From Hylemonella sp. UBA6679 (GTDB lineage Bacteria; Pseudomonadota; Gammaproteobacteria; Burkholderiales; Burkholderiaceae_C): a DNA stretch of 16,477 bases. The translations under genes and the position numbers were made by a program. Below, piece by piece: positions 1 to 6,418 of the stretch. The number at the start of each line of letters is the position of its first letter. Within the stretch, counting starts at the first letter, position 1. Below the pieces are notes generated by a model. The model saw only the letters and a program-made list of their open reading frames with translations, was not told where the DNA came from and made no database searches. The DNA lies in NCBI GenBank assembly GCA_002454975.1, contig DKJZ01000036.1, positions 1-16,477 of the forward strand, in the 5' to 3' direction.

Positions 1-1
1 C

Positions 2-178
2 ATCAACACCTACCCGGGCAAAAAGAAGCTGCTGGTCTCAGGTTTTCATGAGTGCGCGCTGGCCGCGTTTGGTGCAGCGGCTTACCTGCGGCCCAACGAG
101 CCCACACTGCTGCAATACACCACCACCAGCAGCAAATTGCACCAGATATTGGGTGTGGCGCACCCTGACAAAATTTAA
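2..178 (+). CDS. C-terminal end of probable ferredoxin-NADP(+) reductase (thioredoxin-reductase-like), 5' partial
   Basis: Only the last 58 codons are in the window, ending at TAA 176-178. The visible residues include YPGKKKLLVSGFHE, a run of small residues (CALAAFGAAAYLRP) and a tail YTTTSSKLHQILGV. From memory this matches the C-terminus of the FAD-dependent ferredoxin/flavodoxin-NADP(+) reductases built like thioredoxin reductase, which move electrons between NADPH and ferredoxin in the cytoplasm. The FAD and NADPH binding motifs lie upstream and cannot be checked here. The gene runs convergently into thiD, with only 5 bases between the two stop codons, so there is no room for a separate terminator. 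Another pyridine-nucleotide disulfide oxidoreductase of the same fold remains possible. Confidence 0.6.
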   Translation: MNTYPGKKKLLVSGFHECALAAFGAAAYLRPNEPTLLQYTTTSSKLHQILGVAHPDKI

Positions 179-183
179 ATTTT

Positions 184-1086
184 TTAAACCTGAACCTTGA
201 CCATGGCCACCGGCGCAAAGCCGTGGTTCAAAGGCCCGTGCCCCTGACCGGTACGCACATCTGCACCCGAGGCAATGGCCTGCAAAATGTAAGCACGCGC
301 CAGTTGCACCGCCTGCGGCAAGTCGTGGCCCAAAGCCAGGTGCGCTGCAATGGCCGAGGACAGTGTGCAACCCGTGCCGTGCACGTTATGGCTCTCGATG
401 CGCGGGCTGGCCAAGCGCACATGCGCACCGCTGCGGGTGACCAGCACATCGACCACCTCAGCGCCGCCACCACGCTCGGCCAGGTGCCCGCCCTTGAGCA
501 AAACCGCAGGCGCGCCCAGCGCTAAAAGTTCAGCGGCGGCAGCGTCTAAGTCGGCCAGGCCAAGGATCTTGCGGCCCAGCAGCAGCTCGGCCTCGTCCAG
601 GTTCGGGGTGATGAGTGCCACATGAGGAAACAACGCGTCTTTGAGCACCTGCACCGTGTCTTTGGTGATCAAGCGGTCGCCACTGGTGGCCACCATCACC
701 GGGTCAAACACCACCTGGGTCAAGCCATGGGTGCGGATGGCTTGGGCCACCACACGCACAATGTCTGGTGAATGCAGCATGCCAATTTTGACGGCGTCGA
801 CCCCGATGTCGCTCACCACCGCGTCAATTTGCGCCGCCAGCAACTCAGGCGGCAAGGCATGGATGGCAGACACGCCAAGGGTGTTTTGCGCGGTGATGGC
901 GGTGATGGCCGTCATGCCAAAACAGCCCAAAGCGGCAAAGGTTTTCAGGTCAGCCTGGATGCCCGCGCCGCCGCCAGAGTCTGAACCGGCAATGGACAAT
1001 ACACGGGCATAACGGCGGGTTTGCGGGCTGCCTGCCGTGGTGTGGGCCTGGCCTGGGTGAAAATCGGGGCTTGTGGAAATCGTCAT
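184..1086 (-). CDS. thiD: Hydroxymethylpyrimidine/phosphomethylpyrimidine kinase ThiD
   Basis: ThiD phosphorylates HMP to HMP-P and then to HMP-PP, the pyrimidine substrate of ThiE, in the cytoplasm. The 300-residue protein shows the ribokinase-like motifs of the family: IAGSDSGGGAGIQADLK at about residues 32-48, VFDPVMVATSGDRL, ITPNLDEAELLLG, LLKGGHL, and HGTGCTLSSA with the catalytic Cys near residue 240. About 25 residues precede the first strand, so it is longer than the usual 260-270 residues. I chose ATG at 1086; a TTG two codons upstream is also open. No convincing Shine-Dalgarno is visible (only a GAG about 12 bases upstream). The start is divergent from thiO, with 45 bases between the two start codons. 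It is convergent with the preceding reductase. Confidence 0.95.
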   Translation of the reverse strand: MTISTSPDFHPGQAHTTAGSPQTRRYARVLSIAGSDSGGGAGIQADLKTFAALGCFGMTAITAITAQNTLGVSAIHALPPELLAAQIDAVVSDIGVDAVKIGMLHSPDIVRVVAQAIRTHGLTQVVFDPVMVATSGDRLITKDTVQVLKDALFPHVALITPNLDEAELLLGRKILGLADLDAAAAELLALGAPAVLLKGGHLAERGGGAEVVDVLVTRSGAHVRLASPRIESHNVHGTGCTLSSAIAAHLALGHDLPQAVQLARAYILQAIASGADVRTGQGHGPLNHGFAPVAMVKVQV

Positions 1087-1131
1087 GATCAAAATTATCT
1101 CGTACCTGCGCGTCTTGCCTGACCCTAGCCC

Positions 1132-2223
1132 ATGTCCTTGAAGTCGTCTGCTGTTGCGGTCTTAGGTGCGGGCATCATGGGCCGCTTGATGGCCTGGCAG
1201 CTCGCGCGCGCGGGCTGGAAAGTCTCGGTGTATGAGGCCGGTGGCGCCGATGCGCAAAGCTCCCCCGCGCGGGTGGCAGCGGCCATGTTGGCACCTTTGG
1301 CTGAGTCGGCCATCACCGAGCCGCCTGTGGTGGAAATGGGCCGCTACGCCTTGCTGCGCTGGCCTGAGCTGCTACAACAATTAGAGCAACCGGTATTTTT
1401 TCAACAAGAAGGTACGTTGATTTTGTGGCACCGCCAAGACGCGGCCGAGGCCCAGCGTTTTGGCCGTCTTATGCAAGCCACCCACGCCAGCAACCCGGCG
1501 CTGCCTCAAGCCCAGCCATTGGACATGGCCGGGGTACAAGCCCTGGAGCCCAGTCTGGAAACACGTTTTGCCCAAGGCCTGTACCTGCCTGGCGAAGGCC
1601 AGCTGGACAACCGCGAACTCATGGCCGCGCTCTTGCATGCCTTGCAGGGCATGAAAGTGCAGCTGCACTGGCAAACCCCCAAAGCACCCGAGGATTTCAC
1701 ACCCGGGCAAACCGACCAGCCCGATTGGGTGATCGACTGCCGCGGCTTAGGTGCCAAAAGCAGCCTGCCCCTGCGCGGCATCCGCGGCGAGGTGGCACGC
1801 ATCCACGCGCCCGATGTGCATTTGAGCCGCCCCACGCGCCTGATTCATCCGCGCTACCCCATCTACATCGCGCCCAAGCCCAACCACCTGTTTGTGATTG
1901 GCGCGACCGAAATTGAGAGCAACGACACCTCGCCGCCCAGCGTGCGCTCTACCTTGGAGTTGCTCAGCGCGGCGTACTCGGTGCACCCGGGCTTTGGTGA
2001 GGGACGCATCATTGAAATTGCCACGCAAGCCCGCCCCACCCTGCCCGACAACCTGCCCGCGGTGCGCCTGCTCGCACCCCGGGTCTTGCAAATCAACGGC
2101 TTGTACCGGCATGGCTTCATGATCTCGCCGGCCTTGCTGGACGTGGCGCTCGAAGTTTTGGCACACGGCACCTCTGCCCTGGCCCAACGCTTTAGCCTGC
2201 AGACCGCGTCAAGCGCACATTGA
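1132..2223 (+). CDS. thiO: Glycine oxidase ThiO (FAD-dependent, thiazole branch of thiamine synthesis)
   Basis: ThiO is a DAO-family flavoenzyme that oxidises glycine to dehydroglycine (iminoacetate), the C2-N donor for ThiG. The 363-residue protein begins with a dinucleotide-binding fold: AVLGAGIMGRLMAWQLARAG at about residues 9-28, followed by an acidic residue (VYE) that would bind the FAD ribose. The C-terminal segment holds YRHGFMISPALL from about residue 325, where the family has an Arg that binds the substrate carboxylate. It is the first gene of a tight thiO-thiS-thiG-thiE unit, which strongly supports this role over a generic amino-acid oxidase. The start is ATG 1132; no clear ribosome-binding site precedes it. 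Aerobic bacteria commonly use ThiO where anaerobes use ThiH. Confidence 0.93.
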   Translation: MSLKSSAVAVLGAGIMGRLMAWQLARAGWKVSVYEAGGADAQSSPARVAAAMLAPLAESAITEPPVVEMGRYALLRWPELLQQLEQPVFFQQEGTLILWHRQDAAEAQRFGRLMQATHASNPALPQAQPLDMAGVQALEPSLETRFAQGLYLPGEGQLDNRELMAALLHALQGMKVQLHWQTPKAPEDFTPGQTDQPDWVIDCRGLGAKSSLPLRGIRGEVARIHAPDVHLSRPTRLIHPRYPIYIAPKPNHLFVIGATEIESNDTSPPSVRSTLELLSAAYSVHPGFGEGRIIEIATQARPTLPDNLPAVRLLAPRVLQINGLYRHGFMISPALLDVALEVLAHGTSALAQRFSLQTASSAH

Positions 2224-2244
2224 GATGGTGTAAGGTTCTTGGCT

Positions 2245-2442
2245 ATGCAAGTGTTTGTGAACAAAAACAAAATCGAGTTGCCCCACGGTGCCACCTTGGC
2301 CGATGCGGTGCGCGCCATCCAAGCGCAGCCGCCTTTTGCCGCGGCAGTGAACACCCAATTTGTCCCAAAAACCGCCTATGAGGCCCACCGGCTGGCCCCC
2401 AACGACCAGGTGGATGTGATTTTTCCTGTGACTGGCGGCTAA
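2245..2442 (+). CDS. thiS: Sulfur carrier protein ThiS
   Basis: ThiS is a small ubiquitin-like protein whose C-terminal glycine is adenylated (normally by ThiF, not in this window) and converted to a thiocarboxylate that gives sulfur to ThiG. The 65-residue product has the expected length, a beta-grasp-like pattern (MQVFVNKNKIELP at the start, DQVDVIFPVTGG at the end) and the obligatory terminal Gly-Gly. I chose ATG 2245 because AAGG at 2232-2235 lies 9 bases upstream. An in-frame TTG at 2239 would leave only 3 bases and is unlikely. It starts 21 bases after the thiO stop and ends 4 bases before thiG, so it is translated within the operon. Confidence 0.93.
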   Translation: MQVFVNKNKIELPHGATLADAVRAIQAQPPFAAAVNTQFVPKTAYEAHRLAPNDQVDVIFPVTGG

Positions 2443-2446
2443 CACC

Positions 2447-3253
2447 ATGACGACTTCCACCTCTGTCCAAGACCCCTTTGTTCTTTACGGCGAGACCTTT
2501 CAAAGCCGTTTGCTCTTGGGCACCGCGCGTTACCCCTCGCCCAAAACCCTCAAAGACGCGGTGCAACTGGCCAAGCCCGGCATGCTCACCGCATCGCTGC
2601 GCCGCCAAACTGCCAACCCGGATGAGAGTACCAACACCTTTTGGGAGATGCTGCGCGAGTTGCAAGTGCCGGTGCTGCCCAACACCGCAGGGTGTCACAG
2701 CATTCAAGAGGCGCTGACCACCGCGCAAATGGCGCGTGAGGTGTTTGACACGCCGTGGGTCAAACTGGAGTTGATTGGCGACGACTACACCCTGCAGCCT
2801 GACACCTTGAACCTGGTGGAGGCCGCAGATTGGCTCATTAAAAACGGCTTCAAGGTGCTGCCTTACTGCACCGAAGACTTGGTGCTGTGCCAGCGTTTGG
2901 TGGACGTGGGTTGCCAAGCGGTGATGCCCTGGGCCGCGCCGATTGGCACGGGCAAGGGCCCCATCAACCCCTACGCGCTGCGTGTGCTGCGTGAGCGCCT
3001 GAGCGTGCCCATGATTGTGGATGCTGGTCTGGGCTTGCCCAGCCACGCTTGCCAAGTGATGGAATGGGGCTTTGATGGCGTGTTACTCAACACCGCGGTG
3101 GCCTTGTCGCAAAACCCGGTGGCCATGGCAGGCGCGTTTGCGGCTGCCACACAAGCCGGGCGCGACGCCTTTTTAAGCGGCGCCATGGTGGAGCAAGACG
3201 CCGCCCAGCCCAGCACGCCGGTGCTGGGCACCCCTTTTTGGCACCACGCATGA
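2447..3253 (+). CDS. thiG: Thiazole synthase ThiG
   Basis: ThiG condenses 1-deoxy-D-xylulose 5-phosphate, dehydroglycine from ThiO and sulfur from ThiS-thiocarboxylate into the thiazole phosphate. The 268-residue TIM-barrel protein is of family length. It shows the Schiff-base lysine in VKLELIGDD (Lys106), the upstream PNTAGC segment (about 78-83), the MPWAAPIGTGKGP loop (about 160-172) where the family usually reads M-P-L-x-A-P-I-G-S/T-G, and VDAGLG (about 191-196) near the phosphate site. The start is ATG 2447, 4 bases after the thiS stop. Its TGA overlaps the thiE ATG (ATGA at 3250-3253), which indicates translational coupling. There are no signs of truncation. Confidence 0.96.
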   Translation: MTTSTSVQDPFVLYGETFQSRLLLGTARYPSPKTLKDAVQLAKPGMLTASLRRQTANPDESTNTFWEMLRELQVPVLPNTAGCHSIQEALTTAQMAREVFDTPWVKLELIGDDYTLQPDTLNLVEAADWLIKNGFKVLPYCTEDLVLCQRLVDVGCQAVMPWAAPIGTGKGPINPYALRVLRERLSVPMIVDAGLGLPSHACQVMEWGFDGVLLNTAVALSQNPVAMAGAFAAATQAGRDAFLSGAMVEQDAAQPSTPVLGTPFWHHA

Positions 3254-4197
3254 GCACGCCTGAAACAGTTGGCACCCACGCTGCGCGTTGGGTTCACGCC
3301 TTAACCCAAGCGCCTGAGCTCCAAGCCATGGCCTTGGCCATCGTTGGACAACACCCTGATGTGGCCCTGCCGGTGGCGGACACCCCGGCTGTGGTGTTCA
3401 CACACGACGCACCTGCTTACCAAGCTGCCAAAGTAGCGGCTTTGGCTTTGGGCTTCGTTGAGGCAGATGCCGAGCTGCTGGCTTTGGCTTGGCAAGCGCA
3501 AACCCAAGACACCGGTGCTTTCAACAGCCACTGGCCCACCAAGCCGCACCACTTCGGCATCAGAGCGCAGCCACGCGCGAATGCGTTTGCGCCTTGCCCC
3601 GAGTTGGGTTTGTACGCGGTGTTGCCCGATGCGGCGTGGTGCGGTCGCATGGCCCGCGCTGGGGTGCCCACGGTGCAGCTGCGTTTCAAATCAGAAGACG
3701 CAAGCGCCATTGCGCTGGAAGTGCAAGCCGCGGTTGAGGCGGTGCGTGGCACGGGCGCGCTTTTGTTCATCAACGACCACTGGGAAGCCGCCATTGCTGC
3801 GGGGGCTTACGGTGTGCACCTGGGCCAAGAAGACATGGCTGAGGCGCCCATCCAAACCATACGCGCTGCGGGCTTGCGCCTGGGCTTGAGCACCCACGGC
3901 TATGCCGAGATGCTCAAGGCCGACGCACACAGCCCAAGCTACATGGCCCTGGGCGCGGTGTACCCCACCACACTCAAACGCATGGCCACCGCACCACAAG
4001 GCGCGGGGCGGCTCAAGCGCTACGCCGCCTTGATGGGTCATCTGCCGCTCGTGGCCATTGGCGGCATTGATGAGGCAAAGCTGTCCGAAGTGATGGCCAG
4101 TGGCGTGGGTTCGGTGGCCATGGTGCGCCAGCTGATCGCCAGCCCAACGCCAGAAACAACAGCCGCAGCGCTGATGGCGCGCATGCTGTCGCGCTGA
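3250..4197 (+). CDS. thiE: Thiamine-phosphate synthase ThiE with long N-terminal extension
   Basis: ThiE joins HMP-PP to the thiazole phosphate, giving thiamine phosphate. The canonical TIM-barrel core occupies about residues 118-310 of 315. Visible motifs are TVQLRFK (141-147), FINDHWEAAIAAGAYGVHLGQED (first part 173-181, GQED 192-195), LSTHG (213-217), PTTLKR (239-244) and AIGGI (269-273). Typical ThiE has about 210 residues, so about 117 residues are extra at the N-terminus. That part is rich in Ala and contains ELLALAWQAQ, ending in FAPCPELGLYAV where the core starts. I recall similarly extended ThiE proteins in Burkholderia, so this looks like a lineage feature rather than a fresh fusion; its function is unknown to me. 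The start is ATG 3250, overlapping the thiG stop. It is the last gene of the operon. Confidence 0.92.
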   Translation: MSTPETVGTHAARWVHALTQAPELQAMALAIVGQHPDVALPVADTPAVVFTHDAPAYQAAKVAALALGFVEADAELLALAWQAQTQDTGAFNSHWPTKPHHFGIRAQPRANAFAPCPELGLYAVLPDAAWCGRMARAGVPTVQLRFKSEDASAIALEVQAAVEAVRGTGALLFINDHWEAAIAAGAYGVHLGQEDMAEAPIQTIRAAGLRLGLSTHGYAEMLKADAHSPSYMALGAVYPTTLKRMATAPQGAGRLKRYAALMGHLPLVAIGGIDEAKLSEVMASGVGSVAMVRQLIASPTPETTAAALMARMLSR

Positions 4198-4244
4198 GCT
4201 CAGAAAATTTTCAACGCCCTCTCAAAACAGCGTTTTTTTATGGC

Positions 4245-4250
4245 TATAAT
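4245..4250 (+). promoter_or_regulatory. -10 box of the tRNA-Asn promoter
   Basis: A perfect TATAAT lies 12 bases before the mature tRNA 5' end, the usual spacing for a short 5' leader. The matching -35 (around 4222-4227, TCAAAA) is poor, so the -10 assignment is firmer than the full promoter. A strong tRNA promoter would also insulate this gene from thiE upstream. Confidence 0.6.
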
Positions 4251-4261
4251 TTGAGTCTTGT

Positions 4262-4337
4262 TCCTCGATAGCTCAGTCGGTAGAGCGCCGGACTGTTAAT
4301 CCGTAGGTCCCTGGTTCGAGCCCAGGTCGAGGAGCCA
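4262..4337 (+). tRNA. tRNA-Asn (anticodon GTT)
   Basis: The sequence folds as a complete 76-base cloverleaf. The acceptor arms TCCTCGA (4262-4268) and TCGAGGA (4327-4333) pair over 7 bp, followed by discriminator G and an encoded CCA (4335-4337). The D arm contains AGCTCAGTCGGTAGAGC, the anticodon loop is CTGTTAA with GTT at 4295-4297, and the T arm contains GGTTCGAGCCC. It decodes AAC/AAU. It has its own -10 box and an intrinsic terminator, so it is a monocistronic tRNA gene. Confidence 0.98.
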
Positions 4338-4342
4338 CTTTC

Positions 4343-4373
4343 AAAAGGCCTTGCAGCAATGCAAGGCCTTTTT
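4343..4373 (+). terminator. Intrinsic terminator of tRNA-Asn
   Basis: A perfect 13-bp stem (left arm 4343-4355 AAAAGGCCTTGCA, right arm 4360-4372) closes a GCAA tetraloop and runs into a T tract that continues to 4373. It begins 5 bases after the tRNA CCA. The flanking A and T runs make it potentially bidirectional. Confidence 0.92.
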
Positions 4374-4425
4374 CTTTGCCCGCCTCGAGATCAAGCACAA
4401 TGCTGCAAACACTTCAGGAGACAGC

Positions 4426-5319
4426 ATGAAAGTTGGCATTGCAGGCATCGGCAAAATGGGCGCGGCCATTGGCTCGCGTTTGCTTGGGCAAGGTTATGCC
4501 CTCACGGTCTGGAACCGCAGCCCGCTCAAAGCCCAGGGCTTGCTTGACGCAGGCGCGCAATGGGCACCCACACCGCAAGCCCTGAGCGAATCGGTCGATG
4601 TGGTGCTGACCTTGCTGACCGACGAAGCCGCGATCGATGCCGTCTACGGCACCCCAGACGGTTTACTTGCTGGCGCAGTGCACGGCAAAACCTTCATCGA
4701 CATGAGCACGGTGTCGCCTGCCAAGCCGCAAGACATGGCCCAACGCGTAGCCGCTGTTGGCGCCACGTTTTTAGAGTGCCCGGTCGGCGGCAGCGTGGGG
4801 CCTGCCAAAGAGGGCAAGTTGCTGGGTTTTGTGGGGGGTCAGGCTGCGGATGTTGAGCGCGTCTTGCCCTTGCTGCAAAACATGTGCAAACGGGTTGAGC
4901 ACGTGGGCACGCATGGCGCGGGCGCCACCATGAAGCTAGCTGTTAACTTGCCGCTGATGGTGTACTGGCAAACCTTGAGTGAAGCGCTCTCGCTGGTGGA
5001 GCCTTTGGGGCTGGATCCGCACCGGGTGATCGACATTTTGTCGGACAGCTCGGGCGGCCCCAACATGCTCAAAGTGCGGGGGGCGATGCTGGCGCAAACG
5101 CTCACCAACAAAACGAGTGCTCAAGTCACCGTGAATGTGGCCACCATGCGAAAAGACTTGCGCGCCATGGTGGCCCAAGGCCAAAGCACGCAGCGCGACA
5201 TGCCCTTGACCACCTTGGCGCTGGAGACCTTCAACCAAGCCGCGCAAAACGGCTTGGATGACAAAGACTGCTCAGAGCTGCCCGTGTGGTGGCTGGCCCG
5301 CGCTGGAAAGACCAGCTAA
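4426..5319 (+). CDS. Beta-hydroxyacid dehydrogenase family oxidoreductase (3-hydroxyisobutyrate / 2-hydroxy-3-oxopropionate dehydrogenase-like)
   Basis: The 297-residue protein has the length and architecture of NAD(P)-dependent beta-hydroxyacid dehydrogenases. It opens with a Rossmann motif GIAGIGKMGAAIGSRLL (residues 4-20). It has ECPVGGSVGPAKEGKL, corresponding to the family's D-A-P-V-S-G-G substrate loop, and GAGATMKLAVN with the catalytic Lys. The C-terminal helical half follows. Members reduce tartronate semialdehyde or succinate semialdehyde, or oxidise 3-hydroxyisobutyrate, and the sequence alone does not choose among these. The start is ATG 4426, preceded by CAGGAG (4415-4420) 5 bases upstream. 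The longer frame that begins at 4351 starts inside the tRNA terminator and is not credible. The gene is convergent with the Bug protein that follows, and the neighbours give no pathway. Confidence 0.85.
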   Translation: MKVGIAGIGKMGAAIGSRLLGQGYALTVWNRSPLKAQGLLDAGAQWAPTPQALSESVDVVLTLLTDEAAIDAVYGTPDGLLAGAVHGKTFIDMSTVSPAKPQDMAQRVAAVGATFLECPVGGSVGPAKEGKLLGFVGGQAADVERVLPLLQNMCKRVEHVGTHGAGATMKLAVNLPLMVYWQTLSEALSLVEPLGLDPHRVIDILSDSSGGPNMLKVRGAMLAQTLTNKTSAQVTVNVATMRKDLRAMVAQGQSTQRDMPLTTLALETFNQAAQNGLDDKDCSELPVWWLARAGKTS

Positions 5320-5345
5320 GGCCAGGTAAGACCAGCGGCTGACCA

Positions 5346-6329
5346 TCAGTCGATTTTCATCTCACGGATGATGCCGCGAAACTGGTCCATCTGCTTGCGC
5401 AAAATCGCGTCTTGCGCCGCGGGGCTGGAGCCCACCGCTTCAGCCCCAAGGTCGGCCAAACGCTTGGCAACTTCGGGGTGGCGCACTGCAGCCACCACCT
5501 CTTTGTTCAAGCGCTCAATGATGTCTTTGGGCGTTTTGGCTGGCGCAAACACACCGTTCCAGCCTTCAAGTTCAAGGTTAGGAAAACCCAGTTCTTTGAC
5601 TGTGGGTATCTCGGGCAAGCCAGCAATGCGCTTGGAGGCCGTGGTGGCCAAGGCCTTCAAGGTGCCCGCTTTGATTTCACCCAAAGATGATGAGAGCTGA
5701 TCTCCCCCCACCTGCAAGCGACCGGCCAACAGCTCTTGCTTCATGGGCGCAGCGCCCCTGAAGGGCACGTGGGTGATGTTGACATTGGCGTCTTTTTTGA
5801 ACGCCTCGCCCAACACGTGCATGGTAGAACCCGGCCCGGTCGAGCCGTAGTTGTATTGCAAAGACGCGTCGTTTTTCAGCAGGTTGGCCAACTCACGCAG
5901 GTCTTTGGCTGGCACCGTGGGGTTGGCCGTCCAGATGAACGGCACGTAAATGGCAATCGACACACCGGCAAAGTCGGTGTCCACATTGAAAGGCAAACGG
6001 TTGGCCATGGCCTGCGACACCGCTGCGAGCGGGAACGACAGGTTGTGCATCATGATGGTGTAACCATCGGCGGGCGATTTGGCCAGCAGGTCTGCGCCAA
6101 TGTTGCCGCCAGCGCCACCTCGGTTGTCCACCGTCACAGGTTGTCCCATGGACTCGGTCATTCTCTGCGCGACCAAGCGGGCCACAATGTCGGTGGTGCC
6201 GCCGGCCGGGAACGGCACGATCATCTTGATGGGGCGGGATGGGTAAGACTGTGCCAAGGCACTGATGGGGGCCACTGCGGCCACCAAAACCACAGCGCAA
6301 AGCCGTTTCAAACCATGTGTCAAACGCAT
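5346..6329 (-). CDS. Tripartite tricarboxylate transporter substrate-binding protein (Bug/TctC family)
   Basis: This is a periplasmic solute receptor of the Bug family, which is greatly expanded in Burkholderiales. The 327-residue protein has a signal peptide (basic LKRL, then a hydrophobic stretch, likely cut after ALA near residue 26), then YPSRPIKMIVPFPAGGTTDIVAR, the hallmark N-terminal segment with the carboxylate-binding loop. NRGGAGGNIGADLLAKSPADGYT (first part NRGGAGGNIGA) and GPGSTMHVLGE follow. No TctA or TctB membrane subunit is adjacent, so it is an orphan receptor; the ligand, probably a carboxylate or similar small organic compound, cannot be read from the sequence. The start ATG 6329 has a strong AAGGAG (6335-6340) 5 bases upstream. 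It converges on the dehydrogenase with 26 bases between the stop codons. Confidence 0.93.
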   Translation of the reverse strand: MRLTHGLKRLCAVVLVAAVAPISALAQSYPSRPIKMIVPFPAGGTTDIVARLVAQRMTESMGQPVTVDNRGGAGGNIGADLLAKSPADGYTIMMHNLSFPLAAVSQAMANRLPFNVDTDFAGVSIAIYVPFIWTANPTVPAKDLRELANLLKNDASLQYNYGSTGPGSTMHVLGEAFKKDANVNITHVPFRGAAPMKQELLAGRLQVGGDQLSSSLGEIKAGTLKALATTASKRIAGLPEIPTVKELGFPNLELEGWNGVFAPAKTPKDIIERLNKEVVAAVRHPEVAKRLADLGAEAVGSSPAAQDAILRKQMDQFRGIIREMKID

Positions 6330-6418
6330 GTTGTCTCCTTGTTATTGATGGCTGCCATCGAGGGCAGCGACATCAGTATCACATAAAACAACAAGCGCCT
6401 GAGGCTCGCGCCCTGCCC

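Noticed and set aside
1747..2187. Long open frames opposite or across thiO, thiG and thiE
   Set aside because: They are shadows of GC-rich coding sequence without family motifs or ribosome-binding sites, and the sense-strand genes are well identified.
4224..4239. Possible terminator after thiE (AAAAC-AGC-GTTTT plus T run)
   Set aside because: The stem has only 5 mostly A-T pairs and a 3-base loop, too weak to call.
4262..4337. tRNA-Asn as an integration site of a mobile element
   Set aside because: No integrase, no direct repeat of the tRNA 3' end in the window, and ordinary chromosomal genes follow.
4351..4425. Upstream ATG giving a 25-residue longer dehydrogenase
   Set aside because: It starts inside the tRNA terminator hairpin and lacks a ribosome-binding site; ATG 4426 has CAGGAG upstream and begins right at the Rossmann strand.
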